A stretch of DNA of 64,000 nt from Clostridia bacterium (GCA_017534885.1 JAFXVR010000063.1:62001-126000), one strand, 5' to 3'; shown: positions 19,535 through 28,307, numbered from the stretch's first letter. Notes: generated by a model not told the origin, from the sequence alone. A program made the numbers and translations.

Positions 19535-20572
19535 TTATGGCGCGAAGGCGATGACCTGCTCCCGGGCGTCCACCCGGGCCTCCGCGCCGAAGGGGAGGAT
19601 GCAGCGGGGGAGGCCGTGGCCGACGTTCAGGTTGAAGACGATGGGGAGGCCGGGATCAGCGATGACCTCCTTCAGCAGGCTTTTGTATTCCTCCGCGTAA
19701 GTGTTGTCCATGGGCTTGCCGGCCAGTACGCCGGACACCGCGCCGAAGACACCGGTCTCCTTCAGGTATTCCAGGGCGCGGCGGTACCTGGCCGGGGAGG
19801 GCTTTTCCTCGCTGGATTCCAGCAGGAGGATGCGGCCCTTCCAGTCCGCCGCGTCCGGGAAGAGGCCGTACTTCCGGCAGAGATCGGGCATGTCGGCATA
19901 GCGCTCTCCGCTGAAGAAGTCGTAGAGGGTGTCGATGCAGCCGCCGAGGATCTTCCCGCTGAACACGGGCGGCCCCTGCAGCAGCTCAAAGCCCGTGTCC
20001 GGCAGCGGCGGAAGCGCCCGGCCCGCCTGATCCGGGGTGAAGCTTTCCCGCTCCCGGTACCAGACCGGGCTGGGCCTGACCTCCCGGATGCCGCCGGTGG
20101 CGATCAGCTCCTCGAAATACTGCCGGGTGTAAGGCAGCATGTCCGGCCCCAGCTCGCAGACGTCCGAAAAGAAGGCCTGCCCGTAGAAGGTGCGCAGCCC
20201 CGCCCTGTGGAGCATCAGGTGGTTGACCGTGGTGTCCGAAAAGCCCAGGAAGACCTTGTCCGTCACCGCCTCCGCCAGCTCGCCGTGGTCGAACAGGTAA
20301 GGCAGCAGCCGGTAGGTGTCGTCCCCGCCGATGGCGCAGAGGATCATGTCGATCTCCGGGTCGCGGAAGGCCGCCAGCAGGTCCTCCGCCCGCTTCTCCG
20401 GGTGCGCCTGGACGTATTCCAGCCCGCTGAGGGCGTGCGGCATGAACCGGACCTTCAGCCCGTAGGCCTCCAGTCTTCTGAGTCCGATGTCCACCTCAAA
20501 GCGGACGGAAGCCTCGCCGATGATGCCGCTGGAGAGGCTGACGATGGCGACGGTGCGGATGGAGTGCTTCAT
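19535..20572 (-). CDS. S66 family LD-carboxypeptidase (MccF/LdcA-like)
   Basis: Cytosolic serine peptidase that trims murein tetrapeptides or cleaves peptide-nucleotide antibiotics such as microcin C. It has 345 residues. The catalytic serine lies in LGFSDTT, after the conserved ILCAIGGDDTYRLLP. A LLLESSEE segment supplies the glutamate and VGHGLPRCILPFG the histidine of the S66 triad. A strong GGAGGT lies upstream. Whether the role is peptidoglycan recycling or immunity to a nucleotide antibiotic cannot be decided; the MccF-like IGGDD pattern leaves the latter open. Confidence 0.88.
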   Translation of the reverse strand: MKHSIRTVAIVSLSSGIIGEASVRFEVDIGLRRLEAYGLKVRFMPHALSGLEYVQAHPEKRAEDLLAAFRDPEIDMILCAIGGDDTYRLLPYLFDHGELAEAVTDKVFLGFSDTTVNHLMLHRAGLRTFYGQAFFSDVCELGPDMLPYTRQYFEELIATGGIREVRPSPVWYRERESFTPDQAGRALPPLPDTGFELLQGPPVFSGKILGGCIDTLYDFFSGERYADMPDLCRKYGLFPDAADWKGRILLLESSEEKPSPARYRRALEYLKETGVFGAVSGVLAGKPMDNTYAEEYKSLLKEVIADPGLPIVFNLNVGHGLPRCILPFGAEARVDAREQVIAFAP

Positions 20573-20592
20573 AGTGGGACCTCCGTTAGCAG

Positions 20593-20668
20593 GGGGAGTG
20601 AAGAGTTAGGAATTAGGAGTGAGGAGTTTCAAGTAAACTGGCTAACGGCAAAGAGCTGTGAGCTAATA
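20593..20668. repeat. 7-bp-unit tandem repeats (GTGAGGA and GAGCTAATA types)
   Basis: GAGTTAGGAATTAGGAGTGAGGAG, then GTGAGCTAATAGC, in the gap between the S66 peptidase and DUF4143 genes. Confidence 0.55.
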
Positions 20669-20682
20669 GCTTATTCCTTCCA

Positions 20683-20719
20683 ATTCCCCAAAAACGCAAA
20701 TTCCTCAAAAATGGGGAAT
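20683..20719. repeat. 37-bp palindrome at the 3' end of the DUF4143 gene
   Basis: Bounded by ATTCCCCA and TGGGGAAT, with AAAAACGCAAA inside. It includes the last codons and stop of the ATPase gene. A partner of identical length lies upstream of the gene at 21961-21997. Confidence 0.75.
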
Positions 20720-21913
20720 GGCGCCATTCAGCCAGTCGGCGGCATCGATGATCCGGATGCCCTCGTGCTGGTATTCGGGCTGGTAGATACGGGCGATAAG
20801 CAGGCGGGGATAGGCGTCCCGGATGCTCATCAGCGGCGCGATCTCCCGCTCGAAGGTTTCGGGGGAGGAGATGTCGTTGGAAACCTGGATATAGAGCTTT
20901 TCCCCCTGGCAGATGGCCACAAAGTCGATTTCCTTCTGGTACAGGACGCCCACATAGACCTCGTAGCCGCGCCGGAGGAGCTCAATAGCCACCATGTTCT
21001 CCAGCACCCGGCCGTAATCCATATTCCGGGTGCCCAGCCGGGCGAAACGGAAGCTCTGATCCGCCAGGTAATACTTGTCCTCGGAGCGCAGATACCGCTT
21101 TCCCCGGATGTCGTAGCGCCTGACGCGGTAGAAGGCAAAGGCTCTGCAGAGAGCATCGATGTACTTGCCGATGGTTTTGTGGTCGGCCTTCTGCCGGCTG
21201 GAGCGCAGAGTGTCGGCGATGGCACGGACGGAGGTCACATTGCCGATGTTGTCCATCAGGAAATCGATCAGCGCGTTCAGCAGGGGCTCGTTCTTCAGAT
21301 GGTATTTCGTCATGATGTCCCGGACGATCAGCGCGTTCAGCACCTCTGTGCTGATGTACCGGTACCGCTGGCTTTCGTCCCGGTACAGATAAGATCCGGC
21401 CATTCCTCCCTCCCGGATGTAGCGGTTCAGGCTGGCATACAGGCTGTCGGAGGGATAATAGGCTAGGTATTCGCGGAAGGAGAAGGGGAAAACGTGCACC
21501 TCGTAGGTTCGGCCCACGAAGAGGGTCGCCAGATCGCTGCTGAGCAGGAAGGCGTTGGAGCCGGTGACATAAAGGTCGTAGCGCTCCTTCGCGTGCAGGC
21601 TGTTGATGGCCTTCTCGAAGGAAGGACACATCTGCACCTCGTCAATCAGCACATAGTTGTGCTTCCCGGCCTCATACCTGTCATCAATGTACTTTTCCAG
21701 GGCATGGTACTCCAGCAGATCCTCGAACGCCGTCAGGTTGAAATTGATGTGGATGATATGGGCCTCCGGGTCGGTCTGTTCCAGACGCTCCGAAAAAGCG
21801 CTCATCAGCCTGGACTTCCCGCAGCGCCTGACACCGGTGATGACCTTGATGTCCGGCGTCAGCGCGAGGGACTGCAATTCCTCCAGATAGGCTGAACGCT
21901 CTATCAGCTTCAC
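20705..21913 (-). CDS. AAA-family ATPase with C-terminal DUF4143 domain
   Basis: ATPase of the large bacterial AAA_14/DUF4143 group, abundant in gut bacteria and of uncertain function. Walker A is GVRRCGKSRL (about residues 27-36); Walker B is YVLIDEVQM. A winged-helix-like middle (about 205-290) is followed by the DUF4143 nuclease-like fold with DYGRVLENMVAIELLRRG and EIDFVAI. The start codon is GTG at 21913 with GAGGGGG upstream. It is 402 residues, a normal length. Unlike its neighbours it is bracketed by two 37-bp palindromes, one overlapping its promoter and one its stop, which suggests autoregulation or acquisition as a unit. Confidence 0.9.
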   Translation of the reverse strand: MKLIERSAYLEELQSLALTPDIKVITGVRRCGKSRLMSAFSERLEQTDPEAHIIHINFNLTAFEDLLEYHALEKYIDDRYEAGKHNYVLIDEVQMCPSFEKAINSLHAKERYDLYVTGSNAFLLSSDLATLFVGRTYEVHVFPFSFREYLAYYPSDSLYASLNRYIREGGMAGSYLYRDESQRYRYISTEVLNALIVRDIMTKYHLKNEPLLNALIDFLMDNIGNVTSVRAIADTLRSSRQKADHKTIGKYIDALCRAFAFYRVRRYDIRGKRYLRSEDKYYLADQSFRFARLGTRNMDYGRVLENMVAIELLRRGYEVYVGVLYQKEIDFVAICQGEKLYIQVSNDISSPETFEREIAPLMSIRDAYPRLLIARIYQPEYQHEGIRIIDAADWLNGAIPHF

Positions 21914-21946
21914 AGCGACAGCCCCCTCTCTGTGTGATCTGACGCC

Positions 21947-21975
21947 ATTATACCATGCTCATTCCCCAAAATCAA
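21947..21975 (-). promoter_or_regulatory. Promoter of the DUF4143 ATPase gene
   Basis: Minus-strand -35 TTGATT and -10 TATAAT with a 17-bp spacer. The -35 lies inside the 37-bp palindrome, so a protein bound there would block transcription. Confidence 0.75.
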
Positions 21976-21997
21976 GAAAAACGCAAAATTGGGGAAT
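21961..21997. promoter_or_regulatory. 37-bp palindrome overlapping the DUF4143 promoter (putative operator)
   Basis: ATTCCCCA...TGGGGAAT ends with AAAAACGCAAAA inside, the same length and ends as the palindrome at the gene's 3' end. Confidence 0.65.
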
Positions 21998-22025
21998 GGG
22001 TGGCAGCCGTTATTCAGCTGCCCTG

Positions 22026-23594
22026 TCATTCCTCGCCGAGGGGCAGAAAGGAAATGTCGTTTTCGAGGCAGTAGCGCTCGGCGGCGGAGTTCTCCGGGGC
22101 GGTCAGGGTGAGGTCGGGACAGTCTTCAAAGGCCTCCTCGCCGATTATTTCCGTGCCGGCGGACAGGGTGACAAGGGCCAGGGCTTCGCAGTTCGCAAAG
22201 GCGCCTTCGCCGATCTCGGCCACGCTGTCCGGGAGGGTGATCTCCTCCAGGCTCTCACAGCCCTCAAAGGCCTCCACGTCAATGAACGCAAGGCTTTCCG
22301 GCAGCCGAAGGGCGGTCAGGCTGACGCAGCCGCAGAAGGCTTTTTCGCCGATGGCCGTCACGCCCTCGGGGATGGTCACAGACATCAGCTGATCGCAGAA
22401 GGTGAACAGCTCCTCGGGGAGTTCTGTCAGGCCGGCGGGCAGCTCCATATGGGTCAGGCTGACGCACTCTTCGAAAACGCCTCTGCCCAGGGAAGTCAGC
22501 GCAGCGGGCAGCTCCAGCTCAGCGAAAGCGCAGCCGCTGAAGGCGTAATCGCCGATGTCCGCCAGCGTGGCCTGGAGGGTAACAGCGGACAGGGACAGGC
22601 ACTCCATGAACGCGCCGCCGCCGATCCGGGTGACGCCCTCCGGGAGGGTGATCTCCTCCAGGCTTTCGCACGCGGCGAAAGTGTTGGCTTCAATGGCTGT
22701 GATGCCCTGCGGAAGGGGGCAGAGGGCCAGCGCCTCGCAATGGCTGAAGGCGCTCTCCCCGATGGAAGCGACGCTGTCCGGGAGGAGGACTTCCTCCAGG
22801 TTTGCGCAGTACGCAAAGGCCCACGCGCCGACGGCTTCGGTTCCCTCCTGCGCCTGAAAACGGGCCGCGGACAGGCCGGCGGGCAGGCAGACCAGCCGGT
22901 GATCCCCCTTGCTGTACAGGGCGCCGTCCACCACCTCCAGCGCGGGATGATCCGGGGAGACGCGGATTTCCGTCAGGGCTTTGCAGACGGAAAACGGGTT
23001 GTCGCCGATTTCCCCCACGCTGTCCGGCAGCGTCACGCGCTTCAGACCGCAGTGGGAGAAGGCGCGGCGGCCGATCCGGGTGACGCCCTCCGGGATGGTC
23101 ACCTCCGCCAGGGAACGGCAGGACATGAACGCAAAGTCCTCAATGACCAGCGTCCCCGGCTGAATCCGGAAGGTTTCAACAGGCGTCCCCCGCGGACAGG
23201 CGATCAGCCGGTGATCCCCCTTGCTGTACAGGGCGCCGTCCACCACCTCCAGCGCGGGATGATCCGGGGAGACGATGAACGTTTCCACCGGTTCAGACGC
23301 AAAGGGATTCCCGACTATCTCTGTCAGGGTGTCCGGAATGGAAACGCTGCTGACAGCCCCGATGAAACTGAAACAGCCCGAGAGGGAAGCGACCGGGTGG
23401 CCGTCCAGCTCAGACGGGATGACCATGTCACTGGAAGGGCTTTCATACCCCGTGATCTGCGCGGTGCCGTCCTCGCGGAGGACGTAGCTGTACCGGTCGG
23501 ACCACCGGAGGGAAGACTCCGCCTGTCCGGACACGGGCAGGAGCGGCAGCATCAGGACAAAGGCCAGCAGAAGGGCGCAAAGCTTGTGTGGCAT
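22026..23594 (-). CDS. Secreted BspA-type leucine-rich repeat (LRR_5) protein
   Basis: Exported surface or secreted protein, 522 residues. The signal peptide is about residues 1-26. The rest is a run of 22-24-residue LRR_5 units of the form LPDSVASIGESAFSHCEAL, typical of BspA-like adhesins. No LPXTG, SLH or choline-binding anchor is visible at the end (FLPLGEE). The unit SPDHPALEVVDGALYSKGD occurs twice, and the DNA under it (22893-22962 and 23205-23274) is identical over 70 bp, showing recent duplication or gene conversion. AAAGGAG lies 7 bases before the ATG. It is likely co-transcribed with the phosphoesterase 27 bases upstream. Confidence 0.87.
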   Translation of the reverse strand: MPHKLCALLLAFVLMLPLLPVSGQAESSLRWSDRYSYVLREDGTAQITGYESPSSDMVIPSELDGHPVASLSGCFSFIGAVSSVSIPDTLTEIVGNPFASEPVETFIVSPDHPALEVVDGALYSKGDHRLIACPRGTPVETFRIQPGTLVIEDFAFMSCRSLAEVTIPEGVTRIGRRAFSHCGLKRVTLPDSVGEIGDNPFSVCKALTEIRVSPDHPALEVVDGALYSKGDHRLVCLPAGLSAARFQAQEGTEAVGAWAFAYCANLEEVLLPDSVASIGESAFSHCEALALCPLPQGITAIEANTFAACESLEEITLPEGVTRIGGGAFMECLSLSAVTLQATLADIGDYAFSGCAFAELELPAALTSLGRGVFEECVSLTHMELPAGLTELPEELFTFCDQLMSVTIPEGVTAIGEKAFCGCVSLTALRLPESLAFIDVEAFEGCESLEEITLPDSVAEIGEGAFANCEALALVTLSAGTEIIGEEAFEDCPDLTLTAPENSAAERYCLENDISFLPLGEE

Positions 23595-23621
23595 GGCGGG
23601 GCTCCTTTCGTTTGCGCAGGG

Positions 23622-24464
23622 TCAGTTGATCTCCACTACCACCACTTCCGGCCGGTTGTAGAACCTCGGCACGAGGGTGGATTCCCGGGCGAGGCCGCGG
23701 CTGACGATCATCTGGGTGCCGCCCTTTTCATAGCGGCCGCCGGCATAGGCCGGGAAGAGGCCCTGGTTGGGGGCGTACAGGCCGTTGAGGAGGCCGGGGA
23801 TGCGCCACTGGCCGCCGTGGGCGTGGCCGGAGAGCACCAGGTCAAAGCCGCACTGGCTGTAGAAGTCCAGCAGCTCCGGGCGGTGGGTCAGCAGGACGGT
23901 GAAGGCGCTGTCCCCGGCGAGCTCCGCAGCGCGGGCGGCCTGCTCCCGGAAGCTGCCCTCGGCGCGCTCGACGAAGCCGCCCCGGGTGATCCAGGCATAG
24001 GGGTCGTCCACGCCGCAGAGGCTGATCCCGCTGATCCCGACATCAACCGCGTCGCCGCTGAGGCGGGTGATCCCGCATTCCGCGAGGATGGCCATCTTCC
24101 GGGCAAAGCCCTCCCGGCCGCTCCAGTACTCGTGATTCCCGGTGACATAGTACACCGGATACTTCCCGCTGAGCCCCCGGAGGAAGGCTTCCGCCTTGTC
24201 CTCGGGCAGGCGGTTGTCAAAGATGTCTCCGCCCAGCAGCACCAGGTCAGGCGCCTCCCTGTCAATGGCGTCCAGCAGCTCCCGCTGGCCCTCCCCATAG
24301 CCGCAGGAGTGCAGATCGGTCACCAGCGCCATCCGCAGGCTCCCGCTCACCCCCGGCGCTTCCACCGCATACCGAACCACCGTCAGCGGATTGTAAAGCC
24401 CCGGCAGCGTCAGCCCAAGGAGCAAAGCTCCTGCAATCAGGAGGACAATCGTTCTTCGTTTCAT
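23622..24464 (-). CDS. Membrane-anchored metallophosphoesterase (YkuE-like)
   Basis: A 280-residue calcineurin-like phosphoesterase with an N-terminal membrane segment or signal anchor (IVLLIAGALLLGLTLPGLY). Metal motifs: VTDLHS, GGDIFD, GNHEYW, LLTHRPE and SGHAHGGQWRIP. The last motif and the RYEKGGTQMIVSRGL segment are typical of the YkuE/YaeI group, some of which act on lipid head groups. The ribosome binding site is weak. It has its own promoter at 24540-24568 and precedes the LRR gene. Confidence 0.88.
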   Translation of the reverse strand: MKRRTIVLLIAGALLLGLTLPGLYNPLTVVRYAVEAPGVSGSLRMALVTDLHSCGYGEGQRELLDAIDREAPDLVLLGGDIFDNRLPEDKAEAFLRGLSGKYPVYYVTGNHEYWSGREGFARKMAILAECGITRLSGDAVDVGISGISLCGVDDPYAWITRGGFVERAEGSFREQAARAAELAGDSAFTVLLTHRPELLDFYSQCGFDLVLSGHAHGGQWRIPGLLNGLYAPNQGLFPAYAGGRYEKGGTQMIVSRGLARESTLVPRFYNRPEVVVVEIN

Positions 24465-24539
24465 GGTTCAGTCACCAGCCCCATCGCCAGATTCAGCCGT
24501 CCTCAGACGCCATAAAGTCCGCATCGCGTCCAGCGAAGC

Positions 24540-24568
24540 ACTATACCGCGGAAGAAAGAGCAGAGCAA
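24540..24568 (-). promoter_or_regulatory. Promoter for the YkuE-like/LRR gene pair
   Basis: Minus-strand TTGCTC and TATAGT separated by 17 bp. Confidence 0.55.
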
Positions 24569-24661
24569 GCGGCTCATAGTCGCGGTCGTCAAGCAACATC
24601 AGAGCGACCAAGAAACAAACCCCTCAGGCCAAAAGCGTGTGCGGGGGGATTCGGAGCGCCC

Positions 24662-24779
24662 GGAAAAGGCCCCAGTGGGGCGTTTTCAGCGGAGAATGGG
24701 CGATAGCCCCGGACCTGGGGGACACACGTCGCAACGTGTCCCCCAGGACCTTTTGCTACTTTTCGGTCACGAAAAGTAG
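24662..24779. repeat. Cluster of three perfect or near-perfect palindromes
   Basis: GAAAA-GCCCC...GGGGC-TTTTC (24662-24687), a 12-bp stem CCTGGGGGACAC/GTGTCCCCCAGG (24714-24747), and CTACTTTTCG...CGAAAAGTAG (24756-24779). No gene is present. The three together look like a composite repetitive palindrome or a strong boundary hairpin between convergent repeat regions. Confidence 0.6.
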
Positions 24780-24810
24780 AGGGCGAGACTCTTCTCAAGC
24801 AATACAAGAG

Positions 24811-24966
24811 CAATCAAAGCAAGATAACAAGCTCCGGACAAACCAGCAGGAAAAGCCAGGAATCCGTCTCCGCTCAGGCAATGCAAGAACAACCACAGCA
24901 AGACAATAAGCTCCGGACAAACCGGCAGGAAAAGCAATGAATCTGCCTCAAACTCAGGCAATGGCA
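24811..24966. repeat. Imperfect 79-bp direct tandem repeat
   Basis: The block AAGCTCCGGACAAACC..GCAGGAAAAG...CTCAGGCAATG occurs twice with a 79-base period, and a third fragment (CAGGCAATGCAAGAACA) continues beyond MITE copy 3. The MITE therefore inserted into a pre-existing repeat array. Confidence 0.7.
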
Positions 24967-25082
24967 AGGGTGACAAAAGGGCGCTTTCAACCTTAGAGCC
25001 ACGACTGGTTGTGGTGATTTCCGCTGTCTTCCACAACCAGTCGTGGCTCAGTTCATGAAAGCGGCCTTTTGACATCCGAATC
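24963..25082 (-). mobile_element. 120-bp MITE-like hairpin element, copy 3
   Basis: The same element in reverse orientation, exactly 120 bp, flanked by AGGCAAT direct repeats (24956-24962 and 25083-25089). It is identical to copy 2 except at one base. It lies just downstream of the CotH-kinase gene. Confidence 0.9.
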
Positions 25083-25105
25083 AGGCAATGCAAGAACACT
25101 GCTTC

Positions 25106-27106
25106 TCACTTCGGCTTTGCATTGGTAACCTCCAGCAGCCGCTGCACCTCCCCAAAATACGTCTCCACTTCCTCATCGGTCAGCTTCATCCGCTTCTGCA
25201 GCATGCCCACAATGAGCTTCGGCCGGACGCGGGCGTAATACTTGGTGGCGTTCACATTGGTGCGCCAGTTCTTGAGGGTGATGTTCTTCCAGCGCTTGAT
25301 GTGCCGGGGCAGGAGGACTTCGAGGGCGTCCTCCATCACCTTGAACTTGCTCTCCACATAGGGCCACCGGAAGGAGTGCTCCAGCACCTCGGCAAAGCGC
25401 GTCAGGAAGGCGGCCTTCATCTCAGGCACTTTCAGGAGGGCGTTGAGGGGCTCGTGGCGGAAGGCCGCGGGCTTGTCGGACACTGGGCGGATGTACTTTT
25501 CCAGGGGCATGGTCTCGGTGTCGGAATGGGAGCCGAAGCCCGCCTCCACGTCAAAGAGCAGGTATTTCCACTTGCCGCCGGGCACCCGGTACACGCGCAC
25601 GTTGGTCACGTCGCTGTTGCCGGTGATGATCTCAAAGGCCGCGTGGGTGAAGAGATTCTGCACGTCCAGCCGGTCGGTCACATAGCGCAGGTTTTCCGGG
25701 TCGTTCAGGTCGCTGTTCCGGCAGAAGTCGCAGAGGGCTTCCCAGTCGGCGTTGTCGCCGTTCTGCACCCAGCGGTCCTCGCCGGTGCGGGCCAGGATGT
25801 CGATGGCGTCCACCGTGTCTTCATCCGACAGGGAAATGCCCTCCCAGGCCGCCACCATATACTTGTTGATCTTCTCCCGCAGGTTGTAATGCCCCCAGTA
25901 CTCGCCGTTGATGAACACCACAATGGGCAGGCCGTCCTGATAGCACAGGTCAAGGCCCTCCGACATGGAGGTGTAGACCACGTCCCGGAGGCGCTCGGCG
26001 TAGGCGTCCGAGTTGGTGGAGCGCAGCAGCAGCGCCTTGTAGCGGGTGTAGGTGCGGTGGGGGAAGGGGTTGAAGTCGAAGAACTCCGGCCCCCAGGCCT
26101 TGCGGGCGTACACCGCGATGGACTTCTGGGCGTTGATGCGCGCCGAGTGCCCGCTGATGGAGAAGGTGCCCACCTGGCTGATGAGGCACTTCCCTTCCGC
26201 GTCGAAGTACTCGATGTTGACGGGGTACTCCCAGTCCCGCTCGTAATTGGGATAGGAGCCGCTGCCCTTCACCAGCAGGCCGATCTTTTTGCTGAAGAAA
26301 TACTTGTCGTCCGTCACCAGGGAGACCACGGGCACGGTCAGGTCGTCCTCGCCCACGAAATAGGTGCCGCTGACGGTGACCGAGGGCAGGAGGCCGTCCC
26401 GGAAGGCGCGCACCCGGAGGATGGTGGTCTTTTTGACGGTCAGCCCGGCGGCGGGAAAGGCCTTCGATTTGGCCGTGGGCGTGCTCCCGTCGGTGGTGTA
26501 GCGCAGGGTGTCCCCGTCCTCCGCATGGGCGAGAACCACCTGACCCGCGCTGTAAAACCCGCCGGGCGTATCGAGGGCCGGCGCGCCTGAGCGGGCCTGG
26601 TACACGGTCTTCTCATTGGCCTTGCCGGGGGTGTCATTCTCAAAATACCCGTATTCGCTGCCGCCGGCGGGAAGACCCCAGGAGATATTGCCGAACTGGG
26701 CCGGGAAGGTCAGCGCGCAGACCTCGCCGCCCTCCGCGTCCGTCAGCAGCACATCATCGCCCTTGGCGGAGAGCTTGAAGGGCGCGTAAAACACGCTCCC
26801 CGAGCCGCTCTTGTGCTCCGTCCCGGTGCAGTACACCAGCAGGTAAGCGTCCTTCTTGAGCTTCGTGCCCGCCGGAAAGACGAACTTCCCGGGCTTCTTG
26901 AGGCTGTCGCTCAGCCCCCAGCCGCCCAGATCAACGGTCTTCCCGCTGACATTGTGCAGCTCAACCCAGTCATAGCTCTCCCCATTGGTGAACGTCCCGT
27001 TGGAAGCCATGACCTCCGAAATCACCACCGGAGCGCCCTCAGCCGCCGAAAAGCCCGGCAGCAGAGCCAGCAGCATCAGGGTCAACAGCAGAGAATACAT
27101 GCGCAT
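25106..27106 (-). CDS. Secreted CotH-kinase protein with lamin-tail and chitobiase-like domains
   Basis: Exported modular protein of about 666 residues. Signal peptide about 1-22. A lamin-tail domain (about 25-115: VVISEVMASNG, YDWVELHN, LGGWGLSD) is followed by a CHB_HEX_C-type beta domain (about 180-245: LRYTTDGSTPT). A CotH kinase domain follows, including FSISGHSARI, KALLLRSTNSDAYAERLRD and a VVFINGEYWGHYNLREKINKY segment. CotH is a protein kinase of spore coats, but such secreted multidomain forms are common in non-spore contexts in gut Clostridia and may act on cellulosome-like or surface proteins. The start at 27106 has GGAGG 7 bases upstream; the ATG at 27112 is too close to it. Confidence 0.9.
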   Translation of the reverse strand: MRMYSLLLTLMLLALLPGFSAAEGAPVVISEVMASNGTFTNGESYDWVELHNVSGKTVDLGGWGLSDSLKKPGKFVFPAGTKLKKDAYLLVYCTGTEHKSGSGSVFYAPFKLSAKGDDVLLTDAEGGEVCALTFPAQFGNISWGLPAGGSEYGYFENDTPGKANEKTVYQARSGAPALDTPGGFYSAGQVVLAHAEDGDTLRYTTDGSTPTAKSKAFPAAGLTVKKTTILRVRAFRDGLLPSVTVSGTYFVGEDDLTVPVVSLVTDDKYFFSKKIGLLVKGSGSYPNYERDWEYPVNIEYFDAEGKCLISQVGTFSISGHSARINAQKSIAVYARKAWGPEFFDFNPFPHRTYTRYKALLLRSTNSDAYAERLRDVVYTSMSEGLDLCYQDGLPIVVFINGEYWGHYNLREKINKYMVAAWEGISLSDEDTVDAIDILARTGEDRWVQNGDNADWEALCDFCRNSDLNDPENLRYVTDRLDVQNLFTHAAFEIITGNSDVTNVRVYRVPGGKWKYLLFDVEAGFGSHSDTETMPLEKYIRPVSDKPAAFRHEPLNALLKVPEMKAAFLTRFAEVLEHSFRWPYVESKFKVMEDALEVLLPRHIKRWKNITLKNWRTNVNATKYYARVRPKLIVGMLQKRMKLTDEEVETYFGEVQRLLEVTNAKPK

Positions 27107-27139
27107 GGTCATCCCTCCGGAAGATGCAGGATGGGCGGA

Positions 27140-27225
27140 AGAGGTTGGAGGTTGAAGGGAGGAGGTTGAAGGTGAGGAACGGGCTGGTGAGGAGTGAAGA
27201 GTTCAGAGTGGAGAGTGGAGTACGG
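27140..27225. repeat. 7-bp-unit tandem repeats (GGAGGTT/GAAGGTT and AGAGTGG types)
   Basis: Alternating GGTTGGAGGTTGAAGG units are followed by GTTCAGAGTGGAGAGTGGAG, upstream of the CotH gene and adjoining hairpin array 1. Confidence 0.55.
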
Positions 27226-27229
27226 AGAT

Positions 27230-27402
27230 CATGGCGAAGCCATTTCATGGAGCAAAGCGAGATTTCATGGCGCAGCCATTTCATGCGCGAAGCGCATTTC
27301 ATTCTGACGAATGGGGAGACGGAATGAAATGCCTGACGGAATGAAATGCGCCTGGCGGCACGTGAAATGTGCCTTCGGCACGTGAAATGCCCTGCGGGGC
27401 AT
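27230..27402. repeat. ATTTCAT hairpin array 1
   Basis: The heptamer ATTTCAT (or ATGAAAT after the centre) recurs about nine times. It alternates with small palindromes whose sequence changes from unit to unit: GGCgaaGCC, GGCgcaGCC, GCGCgaaGCGC, GTGCCttcGGCAC, GCCCtgcGGGGC. The heptamer orientation flips at about 27305-27320. Flanking sequence to about 27480 is shared, inverted, with array 3. Confidence 0.85.
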
Positions 27403-27469
27403 AGGAGGAGGCGGGCGTGTTCGGCTGGATTCTGAGCGCCTGTCAGGCAAGACGGAAGCCTGGAAGTTG

Positions 27470-27556
27470 ATAACCTCCAACCTCCAACCTTCAGCCTCCT
27501 GCCCCCAGTCCGCCTATCTAAGCTAATAGCTAACAGCTAACAGCTAACAGCTCCCC
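27470..27556. repeat. 7-bp-unit tandem repeats (CAACCTC and GCTAACA types)
   Basis: Three CAACCTC-like units, then four GCTAACA/GCTAATA units that run into the hisF stop region. Confidence 0.7.
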
Positions 27557-28307
27557 TCACCGCCACTCCTTCCCCCTTCAAATACTCCTTCAGCTCCGCG
27601 ATCTTCATGATCCCGAAGTGAAAGAGGGTGGCGGCGAGGGCGGCGTCGGCGTGGCCTTGGGTGAGCACATCCCGGAAGTGGGGCATGGCGCCGGCGCCGC
27701 CGGAGGCGATCACGGGCACGGCCACAGCGTCGGCCACGGCCCGGGTCACGTCGAGGGCAAAGCCGTCGCCCGCGCCGTCGTGGTCCATACTGGTCAGCAG
27801 GATCTCGCCCGCGCCGCGGCGCACGCCCTCCACGGCCCATTCGAGGGCGTCGAGGCCGGTGCTGATTCTTCCGCCGTTGACGTACACGTCCCAGCCGCCG
27901 CCGGGGCGCTTTTTCACGTCCATGGCCAGGACGACGCACTGGCTGCCGAAGCGCAGGGCGGCCTCGGTGATGAAATCGGGATTGCGCACGGCGGGGGAGT
28001 TGATGCTCACCTTGTCCGCGCCCAGCCGCAGGATATCGCGGATCTGGCTGATCTCAGCAATGCCGCCGCCCACCGTAAAGGGGATGAAGACCTGCTCGGC
28101 CACGCGGCTGACCACATCCAGCATGGTGCCCCGGCCCTCGTGGGAGGCGTTGATGTCCAGCAGCACCAGCTCGTCCGCCCCGGCCTCGTTGTACCGGACG
28201 GCGGCCTCCACCGGATCGCCCGCGTCGCGGATGTCCACAAACTGGATGCCCTTCACCACCCGGCCGTCCCGGATGTCCAGGCAGGGGATGATGCGTTTCG
28301 TCAGCAT
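27537..28307 (-). CDS. hisF: Imidazole glycerol phosphate synthase cyclase subunit HisF
   Basis: Cyclase subunit that with HisH converts PRFAR and ammonia to imidazole glycerol phosphate and AICAR. It has 256 residues in the (beta/alpha)8 half-barrel repeat form. The start [20 protein letters not shown] carries catalytic Asp11; the second phosphate-binding half is near VIASGGAG. HisH ends 4 bases before its start, so the two are coupled. The last residues ([10 protein letters not shown]) end in repeat DNA, suggesting that the original C-terminus was slightly altered. Confidence 0.97.
   Translation of the reverse strand: MLTKRIIPCLDIRDGRVVKGIQFVDIRDAGDPVEAAVRYNEAGADELVLLDINASHEGRGTMLDVVSRVAEQVFIPFTVGGGIAEISQIRDILRLGADKVSINSPAVRNPDFITEAALRFGSQCVVLAMDVKKRPGGGWDVYVNGGRISTGLDALEWAVEGVRRGAGEILLTSMDHDGAGDGFALDVTRAVADAVAVPVIASGGAGAMPHFRDVLTQGHADAALAATLFHFGIMKIAELKEYLKGEGVAVRGAVSC

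Noticed and set aside
24589..24813. Minus-strand small frame in the palindrome cluster
   Set aside because: Covers three palindromes, has no ribosome binding site, and its composition follows the repeats.
27230..27402. Possible CRISPR array
   Set aside because: The constant unit is only 7 bases, the spacers are self-complementary and 8-12 bases long, the orientation flips within the array, and no cas genes are present.
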